Part shown: positions 6,771 through 13,779 of the stretch, piece by piece
Position numbering within the stretch: position 1 is the stretch's first letter
Layout: the number at the start of each line of letters is the position of its first letter
Assembly: GCA_016839665.1 (NCBI GenBank)
Contig: JAEOTU010000321.1
Span: 1-17,484 of the forward strand
Length of the DNA stretch: 17,484 nucleotides
Source: Candidatus Hodarchaeota archaeon
Lineage (GTDB): Archaea; Asgardarchaeota; Heimdallarchaeia; Hodarchaeales; Hodarchaeaceae
Direction of reading: 5' to 3'
Translations under genes and position numbers: made by a program
The notes under the pieces: model-generated
What the model was told of the DNA's origin: nothing
What the model saw: only the letters and a program-made list of their open reading frames with translations
Database searches by the model: none

Positions 6771-6952
6771 GATTATTGATGATCAAAGTCACTAGATTTT
6801 TATTATGAAACAATTTATTTGTTTAAAATGCTGTATTTATCGCATGAGCTAAACAACTTGATTATTTTTAGATATTTTTCACATAATGTTCCATAACTTG
6901 TCTTCAAACATTCTAAAGCCCGATAGATTTTTATTGTCAAAATAATTTTTCT

Positions 6953-7594
6953 TTGTATCAAGAATCACTATTAATCGTAGCAAAGGAAACCCTCATTCAA
7001 GGTTTAGCAAATCAATTAAATCATTTACGACTCAATGGAAGGGATTTTGGATTTATAAGGATAGGAATTTATTTATCTGTTTTTCTCAAAATTCAGCAAC
7101 TAGAAATGAAAGAGGCTTTTAACACACTAGGAGTGTCAGGAGTTTGGATTATTGAGAAAGACTCCGGTCTGACTATCTTATGTTACGAACCAACACCAAA
7201 AATTAAAGGATTTATATTTGGTGGTATGTTAATTGCTATCAGAGGATTAATGACAGAGATTCAAATTGGCCAACTCTCTTCTATTTCAACAGATACTCAC
7301 GATCTTACTCTTACTATTTCAGAGAATCTTGTTTGTGCAATTATATTAGAGAAGGGATCCTCAACAGAGTATCTTTTTCCCCTGTTAACGCGAATCTCTG
7401 AAGAAGCAGAGAAATTGTACCTAGAGATGAGAAATGCTGTAAATTTCGTGGATGCTGATTTCTTTAGTCAGTTTAACAGTACATTAGAAGAATTAACAGT
7501 CTCTCATGTTGAATTCATACAAAAACATTCTAAGACAAAAGTTGAAAGAACTGATAAAGCAGAGAAGAAATTAGAAAAGTCAGGGTTATGGTAG
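6953..7594 (+). CDS. Longin/roadblock-like domain protein (Asgard type)
   Basis: This 213-residue soluble protein has a central part (about 60-160) that follows the pattern of Asgard roadblock/longin (profilin-like alpha-beta) domains. It opens with GVWIIEKDSGLTILCYE (residues 60-79), the strand-turn-strand start. A hydrophobic helix follows (IFGGMLIAIRGLM, 88-100). Then come a DLTLTISENLVCAIILEKG strand pair (117-135) and a closing helix (FPLLTRISEEAEKLY). In eukaryotes and bacteria such folds regulate small GTPases. The C-terminus is charged. The start is TTG 6953; a TATA-like TTTTTATT at 6928-6935 would put the transcript start almost on it, so a leaderless mRNA is possible. An internal ATG at 7106 would remove the first 51 residues and leave the domain intact. 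It is followed after 20 bases by a seven-helix membrane protein. Confidence 0.6.
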   Translation: MYQESLLIVAKETLIQGLANQLNHLRLNGRDFGFIRIGIYLSVFLKIQQLEMKEAFNTLGVSGVWIIEKDSGLTILCYEPTPKIKGFIFGGMLIAIRGLMTEIQIGQLSSISTDTHDLTLTISENLVCAIILEKGSSTEYLFPLLTRISEEAEKLYLEMRNAVNFVDADFFSQFNSTLEELTVSHVEFIQKHSKTKVERTDKAEKKLEKSGLW

Positions 7595-7614
7595 AATTCT
7601 AAGAGGTCAGTCAT

Positions 7615-8373
7615 ATGTTAAACACAATCGCTCAGGTGGGTTCTGAACCCCCTATACAAGCAGTCCTAATGGAAGGAATAGTTCTATTAGTTTTCACTTA
7701 TTTGAGTTTAAAAACAGGTTTGAAATACATACAAGGAAGAGTACCTGCCGTAAGAAATCTCTTTTTGAGTTTTTCCTCATATTTCTTTGCAGGACTTGCG
7801 CTTTTTACTACAAAAGCGATTGAGTATTATACTCAAGGAGTAGTTGATGTGAGTAGTCTGGGAATTAATCTCGGTTATGCTTTTTCTGCCCTTGGAAATC
7901 TCTTTCTCTTCTATTTCACGCTTGACATATTCTTTACGGAGATCAGACCTTATATCCGTGAACTTTTCACAATCGCAACTGGAATTACAGAAGGCTTTCT
8001 TTTCATTTTCATCTTTAAAACTCAAGCTCCTTTTATTGAGATCCCTGGCATTTATATCCCTTTTCAACTTCTACTTTGGCATGTTATAGTGTCTTCCGTT
8101 ATTTTTATTATTCTCTTTTCACGATCATTCACAGAAATGAGGAAAACAGCAAATCCAGTACCAAGAGCGGGTTTTTTGATGATAGCACTCAGTGCGTTAT
8201 TTGAACTATTTGTCTTTATCTTCTTCATTATTGATAGTTTGTTTCCAGCGGGTTACTCACTCTTCTATTTCATGGGATGGACATCTGCCTCAATAGCTGG
8301 GTTCTGCGCCATGATAGGGTACTTAATGCCTGACTGGTTCAAAAATAGGGTTCAAAAGAGGGCAAAGAGTTAA
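7615..8373 (+). CDS. Seven-helix integral membrane protein
   Basis: This 252-residue protein has seven hydrophobic segments at about 16-36, 49-70, 84-106, 116-135, 148-172, 184-210 and 215-238, with short loops and a basic cytoplasmic tail (KNRVQKRAKS). I recognise no catalytic motif, and no retinal-type lysine is apparent in the last helix. Topology resembles the seven-helix sensory modules found fused to, or encoded beside, signalling proteins in archaea. The start is ATG 7615 with AGAGGT (7601-7606) upstream. It begins 20 bases after the longin/roadblock-like gene, so the pair is almost certainly co-transcribed and may work as receptor plus cytoplasmic partner. A second seven-helix gene lies at 13613-12738. 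Confidence 0.7.
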   Translation: MLNTIAQVGSEPPIQAVLMEGIVLLVFTYLSLKTGLKYIQGRVPAVRNLFLSFSSYFFAGLALFTTKAIEYYTQGVVDVSSLGINLGYAFSALGNLFLFYFTLDIFFTEIRPYIRELFTIATGITEGFLFIFIFKTQAPFIEIPGIYIPFQLLLWHVIVSSVIFIILFSRSFTEMRKTANPVPRAGFLMIALSALFELFVFIFFIIDSLFPAGYSLFYFMGWTSASIAGFCAMIGYLMPDWFKNRVQKRAKS

Positions 8374-8375
8374 TT

Positions 8376-8386
8376 CTTTATAAATG
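8376..8386 (+). promoter_or_regulatory. TATA-like box for the ferritin-like gene
   Basis: CTTTATAAATG lies just after the preceding stop codon, about 60-70 bases before the ATG at 8447. It would give a ~40-base leader carrying the AAAGGAAA site before the start. A second AT-rich candidate (AATATTTATT) lies near 8418. Confidence 0.35.
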
Positions 8387-8446
8387 CAATATTATATGAA
8401 TAACAAAAGTAGAGTGAATATTTATTAGCTTAAAGGAAATATTATA

Positions 8447-8896
8447 ATGTCAAACATACAAGAAATTATTGATTTTGCTATTCAAAAAGAAAAGGAAGCG
8501 TATGAACTATATTCTAGTTTTACAAAGAAAATTGATGATCTTGCAGTGAAAAAGCTTTTTGAAGAGCTTGCACAAGATGAACTTGGTCATAGAGAGGCTC
8601 TTGAAAACCTTTCAAAAGCAGAAGAATTACTTAATTATGAAATTGAATCTATTCAAGATATAAAACTTTCCGATCACCTTGTTACTCAACCTATTGATGA
8701 GAATTCAGGTCTTCAGCAAGTTTTTATTTTTGCTATGAAGGAAGAAAAAGCTGCATTAGAACTATATACCAAACTGGCGGAGTCAGCCATTGATGAAGAA
8801 CATATCTCTGTCTATCAAAAGCTTGCACAAATGGAATTAAACCATAAGAATAAATTAGAGTCACTTTATGAAGATATGTTCTACGCGGAATTTTGA
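8447..8896 (+). CDS. Ferritin-like diiron protein (rubrerythrin/YciF-type four-helix bundle)
   Basis: This 149-residue all-helical cytoplasmic protein has two repeated helix pairs. The first half has Glu-rich KEKEAYELY (residues 14-22) and D44-E45-L-G-H48. The second has KEEKAALELY (98-107) and M129-E130-L-N-H133. The paired carboxylates plus two E-x-x-H motifs are the diiron ligands of the ferritin-like superfamily, rubrerythrin branch. There is no C-terminal rubredoxin domain, so it is a rubrerythrin-like bundle without the Cys4 iron site. Likely roles are peroxide reduction or iron handling, which suits an anaerobe meeting oxygen. It is separate from its neighbours, with its own promoter region on the left and 180 bases before the TetR gene on the right. 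An electron donor is not encoded next to it; the flavodoxin 1.6 kb downstream is only a possible candidate. Confidence 0.85.
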   Translation: MSNIQEIIDFAIQKEKEAYELYSSFTKKIDDLAVKKLFEELAQDELGHREALENLSKAEELLNYEIESIQDIKLSDHLVTQPIDENSGLQQVFIFAMKEEKAALELYTKLAESAIDEEHISVYQKLAQMELNHKNKLESLYEDMFYAEF

Positions 8897-8977
8897 CATT
8901 GTGATTGAGATTTATTTTCCTATATTGACTCTAACTTGGGGAGGATACAATTTCTTTTGACTTCCTCAATAATAAGA

Positions 8978-8986
8978 TATTTATAC
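8978..8986 (+). promoter_or_regulatory. TATA-like box upstream of the TetR gene
   Basis: ATATTTATA is a good archaeal TATA match. Transcription would begin around 9005-9012, inside the palindrome at 9003-9031, leaving a ~70-base leader before ATG 9077. Motif and spacing only. Confidence 0.4.
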
Positions 8987-9002
8987 TCGGGTCTATTTAC
9001 TA

Positions 9003-9031
9003 TACTTGAGTTGAACAATTCGACTTAAGTA
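9003..9031. promoter_or_regulatory. Candidate TetR operator: 13-bp imperfect inverted repeat
   Basis: The arms TACTTGAGTTGAA (9003-9015) and TTCGACTTAAGTA (9019-9031) are complementary at 11 of 13 positions around a CAA spacer. The repeat lies where a transcript from the TATA box at 8978 would start, 46 bases before the TetR start codon. This position and symmetry are what an autorepressor operator would show. Binding is inferred. Confidence 0.5.
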
Positions 9032-9039
9032 CAATACCT
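9029..9039 (+). promoter_or_regulatory. Shared element GTACAATACCT, copy 1
   Basis: This 11-base element overlaps the right arm of the 9003-9031 palindrome. The identical 11 bases occur in reverse orientation at 9759-9769, in front of the next gene, and its first nine bases recur at 9801-9809. The core GTA-CAA-TAC is itself symmetric (GTA-N3-TAC). Confidence 0.45.
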
Positions 9040-9076
9040 TAATAAATCATCCTAATCCATTGACTGGAGAAGGCTT

Positions 9077-9760
9077 ATGAGCAACAATGAAAATCTTTCT
9101 TCTCCTAGAAAGCAGAGATTGGAACGAGAACGCAAACAGCGACGAGATGATATTATTAAAACTGCTGAAAAGTTCTTTATTAATCAGGGATATGACAAAA
9201 CGATGGTTGACCAGATAGCACTGAAGGCAGGATATAGTAAGGCAACGATCTACAATTATTTTGACTCAAAAGATGATCTCTTTATAGCAGTGGTCTCTAG
9301 AGCTTTTGAAAAAATGTTTCAAATAATGGAGAATACTTTTAATGCCCCTAACGTGGAATATGAACTACTTACTCTCGGGAATGCTTACCTTGCCTTTGTG
9401 GAGGAATATCCTGATTATGCAGGACTCTTTGAATCAGGTAGATTAAACTTGGCCATAGGGAAAATGATCATAAAAGAAGAAACTAATCAACCATTGACTG
9501 AAAGTGAACAACAATTTAGATTTCACCAATTAAAGATTGAAAAACTCATGATTAATGTTATCACAGAAACAATAGAAAAATCAGGAGTTCAAACTAAAAT
9601 AGATCCGTTCTCAGTTGTGATGGCCCTGAGTACTCTTGGGTCAGCGATCAACGAATTGGTGATGCGTGGAAAGAGAAGTCAATCAGAAGATAAATCTGGA
9701 GAGTATTTGGCAGTTCTATTCAACATTATAGATAAGGGAATGAAACATTATGATGATTAG
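9077..9760 (+). CDS. TetR/AcrR-family transcriptional regulator
   Basis: This 227-residue DNA-binding regulator has a very basic N-terminal arm (residues 11-24) followed by a standard TetR helix-turn-helix. The motif runs from DDIIKTAEKFFINQGYDKT through DQIALKAGYSKATIYNYF to DSKDDLF, with the recognition helix near residues 53-62. The C-terminal ligand/dimerisation part (75-227) is helical and not conserved enough to name an inducer. The start is ATG 9077 with CTGGAGAAGG upstream. It is followed by a six-helix membrane protein and a flavodoxin on the same strand, and its own upstream region has palindromic elements that are partly repeated in front of the membrane-protein gene. It therefore probably represses itself and the two genes downstream. 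Confidence 0.9.
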   Translation: MSNNENLSSPRKQRLERERKQRRDDIIKTAEKFFINQGYDKTMVDQIALKAGYSKATIYNYFDSKDDLFIAVVSRAFEKMFQIMENTFNAPNVEYELLTLGNAYLAFVEEYPDYAGLFESGRLNLAIGKMIIKEETNQPLTESEQQFRFHQLKIEKLMINVITETIEKSGVQTKIDPFSVVMALSTLGSAINELVMRGKRSQSEDKSGEYLAVLFNIIDKGMKHYDD

Positions 9761-9769
9761 GTATTGTAC
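9759..9769 (-). promoter_or_regulatory. Shared element GTACAATACCT, copy 2 (reverse)
   Basis: AGGTATTGTAC on the plus strand is the exact reverse complement of 9029-9039. It overlaps the stop codon of the TetR gene and lies 30-40 bases before the ATG at 9799. Confidence 0.45.
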
Positions 9770-9798
9770 GCTTTCCGAAAAGAAAGAAAGTGTGTTAA

Positions 9799-10488
9799 AT
9801 GTACAATACAAACGATTCAGCATATTTTAACGTTAAAGAGTCCATGAAGAATTTTATTCTCATCGGTTTAGTAATCTTACTAGTTTTTTCTTTGATGGTC
9901 GGATATTTTCTTGCTTTCCTTGGTACGCTAGAAGGAGCCGAGTTAGGACGTATCATTTTCTCCCTGTTTATACTTTCTGAGATTCCAATTTTGGTGAACT
10001 ACATCTACTTCATCATTTGCAGATTTGGATTACAAACAAGTAGAATTGCAAGGATTTTTGTTACTTATTATACTCCAGGTCTGTTGTTCCATAGTGGAAT
10101 TTATACAATCGTATTGGGGCTTACTTTTGCACATTCGCTATTAGTAATCCAACAATCATTCTATTGTATTGTCTTTATGTTTATCCTAGGACTTTTATGG
10201 ATAATTGACTTTATCCTCTATTCTAAAAGTTGGCCATTGTATCCTAGCGGTGATCAGAGAGCAATTTACCTATATTGGCTTCAGTGGGTGGTATTGTTTG
10301 GTTTAGTGATTGGTATTCCTTTCCATGCTAAAGCTTGGAGCTTATTTTGGGTAAGTATATTTCCTACTTTTGCATTTGGTCCCCTGTTGGTAGTAATATT
10401 CCAGGATTTACGGAATAAGAGAGCAAATACTCAAAAATCGAGGAAATTAGAGACACAGAATCCTGTTACTAGAGTGATTAAATGGTGA
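9799..10488 (+). CDS. Six-helix integral membrane protein downstream of TetR
   Basis: This 229-residue protein has about six hydrophobic segments at 16-41, 49-76, 92-117, 121-141, 155-175 and 179-201, and a basic cytoplasmic tail. I do not recognise a family; no transport or heme-binding motif stands out. It starts 38 bases after the TetR gene. The ATG at 9799 lies next to a GTACAATAC element, and no Shine-Dalgarno is seen, so a short or absent leader is possible. An alternative ATG at 9844 would still keep all six helices. Its 3' end overlaps the start region of a flavodoxin gene, with the GGTGA ribosome site of the flavodoxin formed by its last codon and stop, which implies translational coupling. 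It may be an exporter or a membrane redox partner controlled by TetR. Confidence 0.65.
   Translation: MYNTNDSAYFNVKESMKNFILIGLVILLVFSLMVGYFLAFLGTLEGAELGRIIFSLFILSEIPILVNYIYFIICRFGLQTSRIARIFVTYYTPGLLFHSGIYTIVLGLTFAHSLLVIQQSFYCIVFMFILGLLWIIDFILYSKSWPLYPSGDQRAIYLYWLQWVVLFGLVIGIPFHAKAWSLFWVSIFPTFAFGPLLVVIFQDLRNKRANTQKSRKLETQNPVTRVIKW
9801..9809 (+). promoter_or_regulatory. Shared core GTACAATAC, copy 3, at the start codon
   Basis: GTACAATAC starts at the third base of the ATG at 9799. With GTATTGTAC at 9761-9769 it forms a perfect 9-bp inverted repeat separated by 31 bases. A repressor bound to both sites would cover the start of this gene. It also encodes residues 2-4, so part of the match may be coincidental. 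Confidence 0.35.
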
Positions 10489-10493
10489 AGTTA

Positions 10494-10973
10494 ATGGTAC
10501 GTGCGTTAATATTATATCAATCCCTCTTTGGGAATACCAAAGATGTTGCTCTTAGTTTAGCTAAAGGAATTCAAGAAACAGGCGTTGAAACAGCATGTTT
10601 GAGTACTGATGAGGTAGATATCGTCCAAATACCAAATTACGATTTTCTAGCTATTGGTGGACCAACTCATATGATAGGGTTATCTAAAGGAATGAAAACT
10701 TTTTTGAAGAGGTTAAATTCCATTGATCTTCAGGGAATGAATGGATTCAGTTTTGATACTAGAAACCACTCTCGATTAAATCAAAAGAGGTGGTTCATTC
10801 TTGAAAATAGTGCTGCGAGAAAGATTGAAGGAAAACTGAAAAAATTGAAGGTAAAAATCATTAAGTCTCGACAATCAGCGATTGTATATGGCAGAGAAGG
10901 GCCACTCGAATCTGGTGTTACATTAACATTTCAGGAGATAGGAAAAGAAATTGGAACCATCCTTGGTTCATAA
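10494..10973 (+). CDS. Flavodoxin
   Basis: This 159-residue small FMN-binding electron carrier has the flavodoxin fold order. First is strand MVRALILYQS with the phosphate loop S-L-F-G-N-T (residues 10-15). The YDFLAIGGPTHMIGLSKGM segment (49-67) is the second flavin loop. A late segment, IVYGREGPLESG, lies near 130-141. The ATG at 10494 is chosen over the one at 10482 because GGTGA (10484-10488) has ideal spacing to it and coincides with the upstream stop codon, coupling the two genes. It would deliver electrons to a cytoplasmic or membrane-bound acceptor; the co-transcribed membrane protein is an obvious candidate. Family identity is firm, the partner is inference. Confidence 0.88.
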   Translation: MVRALILYQSLFGNTKDVALSLAKGIQETGVETACLSTDEVDIVQIPNYDFLAIGGPTHMIGLSKGMKTFLKRLNSIDLQGMNGFSFDTRNHSRLNQKRWFILENSAARKIEGKLKKLKVKIIKSRQSAIVYGREGPLESGVTLTFQEIGKEIGTILGS

Positions 10974-11007
10974 CCAGGGGAGGAAAAATCTCTCTTTCTT
11001 TATTAAA

Positions 11008-11027
11008 CATTTTTAAATGCTTTTTTT
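11008..11027 (+). terminator. Possible terminator after the flavodoxin operon
   Basis: A short AT-only hairpin (CATTT-TT-AAATG, 11008-11019) is followed by a T7 run at 11021-11027. Archaeal termination generally needs only the T run, so this is a plausible end for the 9077-10973 transcript. Confidence 0.35.
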
Positions 11028-11086
11028 GGGTTTGTGAAAGTCCTAGTAAATGCATTTTAGGCAAAGTATGAAAACAAACCTAAAAA
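11023..11086. promoter_or_regulatory. Overlapping inverted repeats in the vapBC-like promoter
   Basis: TTTTTGGGTTTGT (11023-11035) pairs with ACAAACCTAAAAA (11074-11086) at 12 of 13 positions. A nested pair, TTTTAGG (11055-11061) and CCTAAAA (11079-11085), is perfect over 7 bases. The shared right arm abuts the TATA-like AAAAATATTTA (11082-11092). Toxin-antitoxin complexes commonly repress their own promoters, so this is a candidate operator. Confidence 0.45.
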
Positions 11087-11092
11087 TATTTA
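11082..11092 (+). promoter_or_regulatory. TATA-like box of the toxin-antitoxin pair
   Basis: AAAAATATTTA is centred about 30 bases before the candidate start codons at 11115-11127. This would give a nearly leaderless transcript, although a GAGGT at 11107-11111 also has Shine-Dalgarno-like spacing to GTG 11118. Confidence 0.4.
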
Positions 11093-11117
11093 AGGTCGTG
11101 GTGTTCGAGGTTACTTG

Positions 11118-11408
11118 GTGTTACCAGTGTCCACAGTAAAATTTGATCTTCAAGATGATTTAGAAGAATTACAAGCAAGAATTTATCTTGATACTAAGAA
11201 AAAATTGAGTAAAAAAGAAATATTAGAGCTTACTTTCAAGATAGGTTCAAAAAATTATGACCAGATCATTCATGAAATTCAACAAGAAGAAAGTTCTCTA
11301 GATGACGATATAATCGAATCTGTCTTAGACTTTTCAGATGATTATGGCGAAGGGACAGAGAAATTATCATCTCAAATAAACAAAATCGTTTATAAAGTGG
11401 AAAGGTAG
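11118..11408 (+). CDS. vapB: VapB-like antitoxin
   Basis: This small acidic protein of 96 residues lies directly before a PIN-domain toxin gene, with a 7-base gap. The N-terminal part, STVKFDLQDDLEELQARIYLDTKKKLSKKEILELTF, looks like a strand followed by two helices as in short DNA-binding antitoxins. The Glu/Asp-rich C-terminal tail (EEESSLDDDI...EGTEKL) is the kind of disordered segment that wraps the toxin. The start codon is uncertain among TTG 11115, GTG 11118 and GTG 11127. GTG 11118 is preferred because GAGGT lies six bases upstream. Identification rests mostly on gene order and composition. Repression of its own promoter through the repeats at 11023-11086 is inferred. Confidence 0.6.
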   Translation: MLPVSTVKFDLQDDLEELQARIYLDTKKKLSKKEILELTFKIGSKNYDQIIHEIQQEESSLDDDIIESVLDFSDDYGEGTEKLSSQINKIVYKVER

Positions 11409-11415
11409 ATTAACT

Positions 11416-11832
11416 ATGGCTACCTTCATTGATAGTTGTTTTTTTGTCGCTCTCTTAAACACTCGAGACGAAAAGCACAAAAACGCAAAAAAGCTCCTGA
11501 TTGAACTGAAAAAACGCAAATTTGGGTCTCTTCTGACTACAGACTATATTGTAGATGAAGTTCTCACAACTGTCTGGGGACACACTCATAGAAAGGATTT
11601 GGTTGTCAAAGCTTTCAATATCACTTGTCAACAACCTAAATTTGTAAAATTCAAGAAGATTGAAGACACTCATTTTGTCTTATCTTGGAAAAAATGGCAA
11701 CAATTGGCCGAATGGCCAAAAAAACCTTTGAGTTTCACAGATTGTACAATCTTAGCATTCATGGAACTAGAAAACATCGAGTTCCTCGTTACATTCGATG
11801 ATGAGTTTGATGGACTTGTTGAATTAGTTTAA
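11416..11832 (+). CDS. vapC: PIN-domain ribonuclease toxin (VapC-like)
   Basis: This 138-residue PIN-domain protein is the probable toxin of a type II toxin-antitoxin pair. VapC-type enzymes cut RNA (often tRNA or rRNA) with a Mg-dependent acidic site. The expected carboxylates are visible: D6 in FIDSCFFVAL, E48 in DYIVDEVL, D109 in LSFTDCTILA, and D128 (or D129) in LVTFDDEFDGL. The length is normal and the frame intact, so it is likely active. It is adjacent to and probably co-transcribed with the antitoxin. Downstream, the polyferredoxin gene begins within 25 bases, but that gene seems functionally unrelated. Confidence 0.85.
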   Translation: MATFIDSCFFVALLNTRDEKHKNAKKLLIELKKRKFGSLLTTDYIVDEVLTTVWGHTHRKDLVVKAFNITCQQPKFVKFKKIEDTHFVLSWKKWQQLAEWPKKPLSFTDCTILAFMELENIEFLVTFDDEFDGLVELV

Positions 11833-11856
11833 CCGAACTGAAAAGTGATCGCAGAC

Positions 11857-12732
11857 ATGGAAAAACTCCACGGCTTAGGAATTGATATTGCTTCTGTGCC
11901 TTCACCGAATGAACTCCTTCCTTTGGATTCTCCTGCACCCATGATTCTCTTTTGGGTGATAACTTGTTCGTTCTGTGTAATACTAATCAACGCTAAATTG
12001 ATGAGTAGAAAAATAAGCACAACAATTTATCTAATCACTATAATTTTAGGAGGAATATTGTTAGGAGGGGTTCCTAATGCTGTACTACCCATCCAATATA
12101 TTCTCATTGTTATTGGACTAAGAGGCGAGCTTACCTTTCTTTTTCTGGTAAGCTTGATTTTAGGCTTACTCTTGTATTCGTCACTACTCTTTGGTAGGAT
12201 TTTTTGCGGATTTGCGTGTCCTGTAGGCGCCTTACAAGAATTAATCTCAAAAATCTGCTTTAAATCAGATTTGGATGGTCAAAAAAAGGCTAAATTCCGT
12301 GTGGAAGTGTCCTCACAAGTTTCGAGTAAAGTACGTTGGATATTTCTCGGGGTTTTATTCCTATTAGCTAGTGTTTGGAGTATAGTCATTCTCCCCGAGT
12401 TCAATCCTCTTTCAGGTTTTTTATTTCTCAGGTTTCTCACCCTTACCCTATTAATCCCTTTTTTAAGCATGATTGCAGTAGGTATCGCTAGTATTTTCAT
12501 CTATCGTCCGTGGTGTAGATTCCTATGTCCGTTTGGAATTGGATCATCTCTTTTAAGCCGTTTTACTGGAATAAAATACCAACGTACGGAAGACTGTACC
12601 GATTGTGGGCTGTGTGAAAAGATCTGTCCAACTCAAGAAGCTGCTGCGGATTCTAAAAAAGGTGAATGCTATTTTTGTAATCGGTGTATCGAAATTTGTC
12701 CCCATGACGCCATAAAATTTGATATGATCTAA
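11857..12732 (+). CDS. NapH/CcoG-like membrane polyferredoxin
   Basis: This 291-residue membrane protein has two cytoplasmic-side C-x-x-x-C-P motifs, C117-x3-C121-P and C220-x3-C224-P, and a C-terminal pair of 4Fe-4S ferredoxin motifs. The latter are C247-x2-C250-x2-C253-x3-C257-P and C271-x2-C274-x2-C277-x3-C281-P. Hydrophobic helices lie at about 28-48, 55-72, 92-113, 160-180 and 190-216. This arrangement is that of the NapH/NosR/CcoG '4Fe-4S binding domain' membrane proteins, which move electrons between quinones or flavins and soluble clusters. No nap, nos or cco genes adjoin it, so its partner is unknown. ATG 11857 is preferred over the in-frame GTG at 11845 because GTGATC (11845-11850) forms a Shine-Dalgarno match upstream of it. 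It converges with the next gene, with only five bases between stops. Confidence 0.85.
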   Translation: MEKLHGLGIDIASVPSPNELLPLDSPAPMILFWVITCSFCVILINAKLMSRKISTTIYLITIILGGILLGGVPNAVLPIQYILIVIGLRGELTFLFLVSLILGLLLYSSLLFGRIFCGFACPVGALQELISKICFKSDLDGQKKAKFRVEVSSQVSSKVRWIFLGVLFLLASVWSIVILPEFNPLSGFLFLRFLTLTLLIPFLSMIAVGIASIFIYRPWCRFLCPFGIGSSLLSRFTGIKYQRTEDCTDCGLCEKICPTQEAAADSKKGECYFCNRCIEICPHDAIKFDMI

Positions 12733-12737
12733 AATCT

Positions 12738-13613
12738 TTAGACCCTTTCTTCAAAGAGTTCAGGAGGAAGATTCTTCAGATATTTGACCAGCTCAGGCAT
12801 ACCGAAATCCTTCAGAGCTTTCGCGGTCGTTAATTTTTGAATTTTCTTATACAACTTTATAGCACGACCGACCTGAACTTCAGTAATAATCATGGCTTCC
12901 GGTAAACGTAACGCAATATAAGCGATGAGTGTAAAATTCACAATTAGGAGAGCATTCAGAAACGGAATCTGGGGAAGCCAAGGGAGTTCCATGACAAAAT
13001 AAACGACGGTAGCAACGATCGCAATAATCCATAATCTATGTGCTAAAGTAATCCGATCAGTAGACACAACAGGTTTGATGGTTATGTATATATAGAGTGC
13101 CACACAGAAAGCATAAATAAAGAATAATTGACAAATGATTCTATGACTTGTTGAGAAGAGAAAAAGCCCATCAGCGATCATGATCCCAGCTCCATTTGGA
13201 TGATAAGACGAATGGATATGAGGTATGACCAAATTTAAGAATGACGAAGTTTCTGGTTGTAACATTAACTCCCAAAAAGTTATCAAAAAAGCAAGCACTA
13301 TGAACCAACCAGTACCAATATACCAAGCAATTTTTTGAAGACGACCCTGGTGCATCCTGATAACATGAAGAAGTATCAGAATAGTGTTACTGATCCAAGC
13401 CCAATAATGTAATTGGTAAAAGAACAGGATATTGGTTATACTTGCTAAAACATTCCCACCTAGAGTCAAAAAGATCATGGTAAAAAACAAGCCAAATATT
13501 AGGAAATCTATAATACGAGTTCGATAGTAATGTTTATATGAAACAGCAGCAGGTATCAAAATTAGAACTGCAGCAGTGATGTTAATCCATTGTATAATAG
13601 TTAAACTTGCCAC
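12738..13613 (-). CDS. Seven-helix membrane protein with cytoplasmic tail
   Basis: This 291-residue protein has about seven hydrophobic segments, at roughly 6-26, 34-57, 68-90, 97-118, 160-182, 194-214 and 219-239. A soluble tail of about 50 residues follows (from EAMIITEVQVG to the end), containing amphipathic helical IKLYKKIQKL and a short LPPELFEE end. I do not recognise a named family; the layout resembles membrane sensor modules lacking an output domain. The start is GTG at 13613, the only plausible one in frame near the first helix, with GAGGA about 11 bases upstream. It is convergent with the polyferredoxin gene and divergent from the metalloprotease. It shares only general topology with the 7615-8373 protein. 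Confidence 0.6.
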   Translation of the reverse strand: MASLTIIQWINITAAVLILIPAAVSYKHYYRTRIIDFLIFGLFFTMIFLTLGGNVLASITNILFFYQLHYWAWISNTILILLHVIRMHQGRLQKIAWYIGTGWFIVLAFLITFWELMLQPETSSFLNLVIPHIHSSYHPNGAGIMIADGLFLFSTSHRIICQLFFIYAFCVALYIYITIKPVVSTDRITLAHRLWIIAIVATVVYFVMELPWLPQIPFLNALLIVNFTLIAYIALRLPEAMIITEVQVGRAIKLYKKIQKLTTAKALKDFGMPELVKYLKNLPPELFEERV

Positions 13614-13779
13614 CTATTACCATGTCCTCTGGCAAAAGAACGTAATTTCTAATTTAAAGCTTCTAGGTTAAAAGTTCCGTGATATTTTTTTTCTCTTACT
13701 GCAGATTGATTTCCTTGATAAAATGATTTATTAATCTTCTTTGCAGAAAATTCTTGTTACAAAATTTAGGTGGAAATTA

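Noticed and set aside
7777..8067. 96-codon minus-strand frame opposite the seven-helix gene
   Set aside because: The plus-strand frame has clear membrane helices and an upstream ribosome site; the minus frame is a charged mirror of them.
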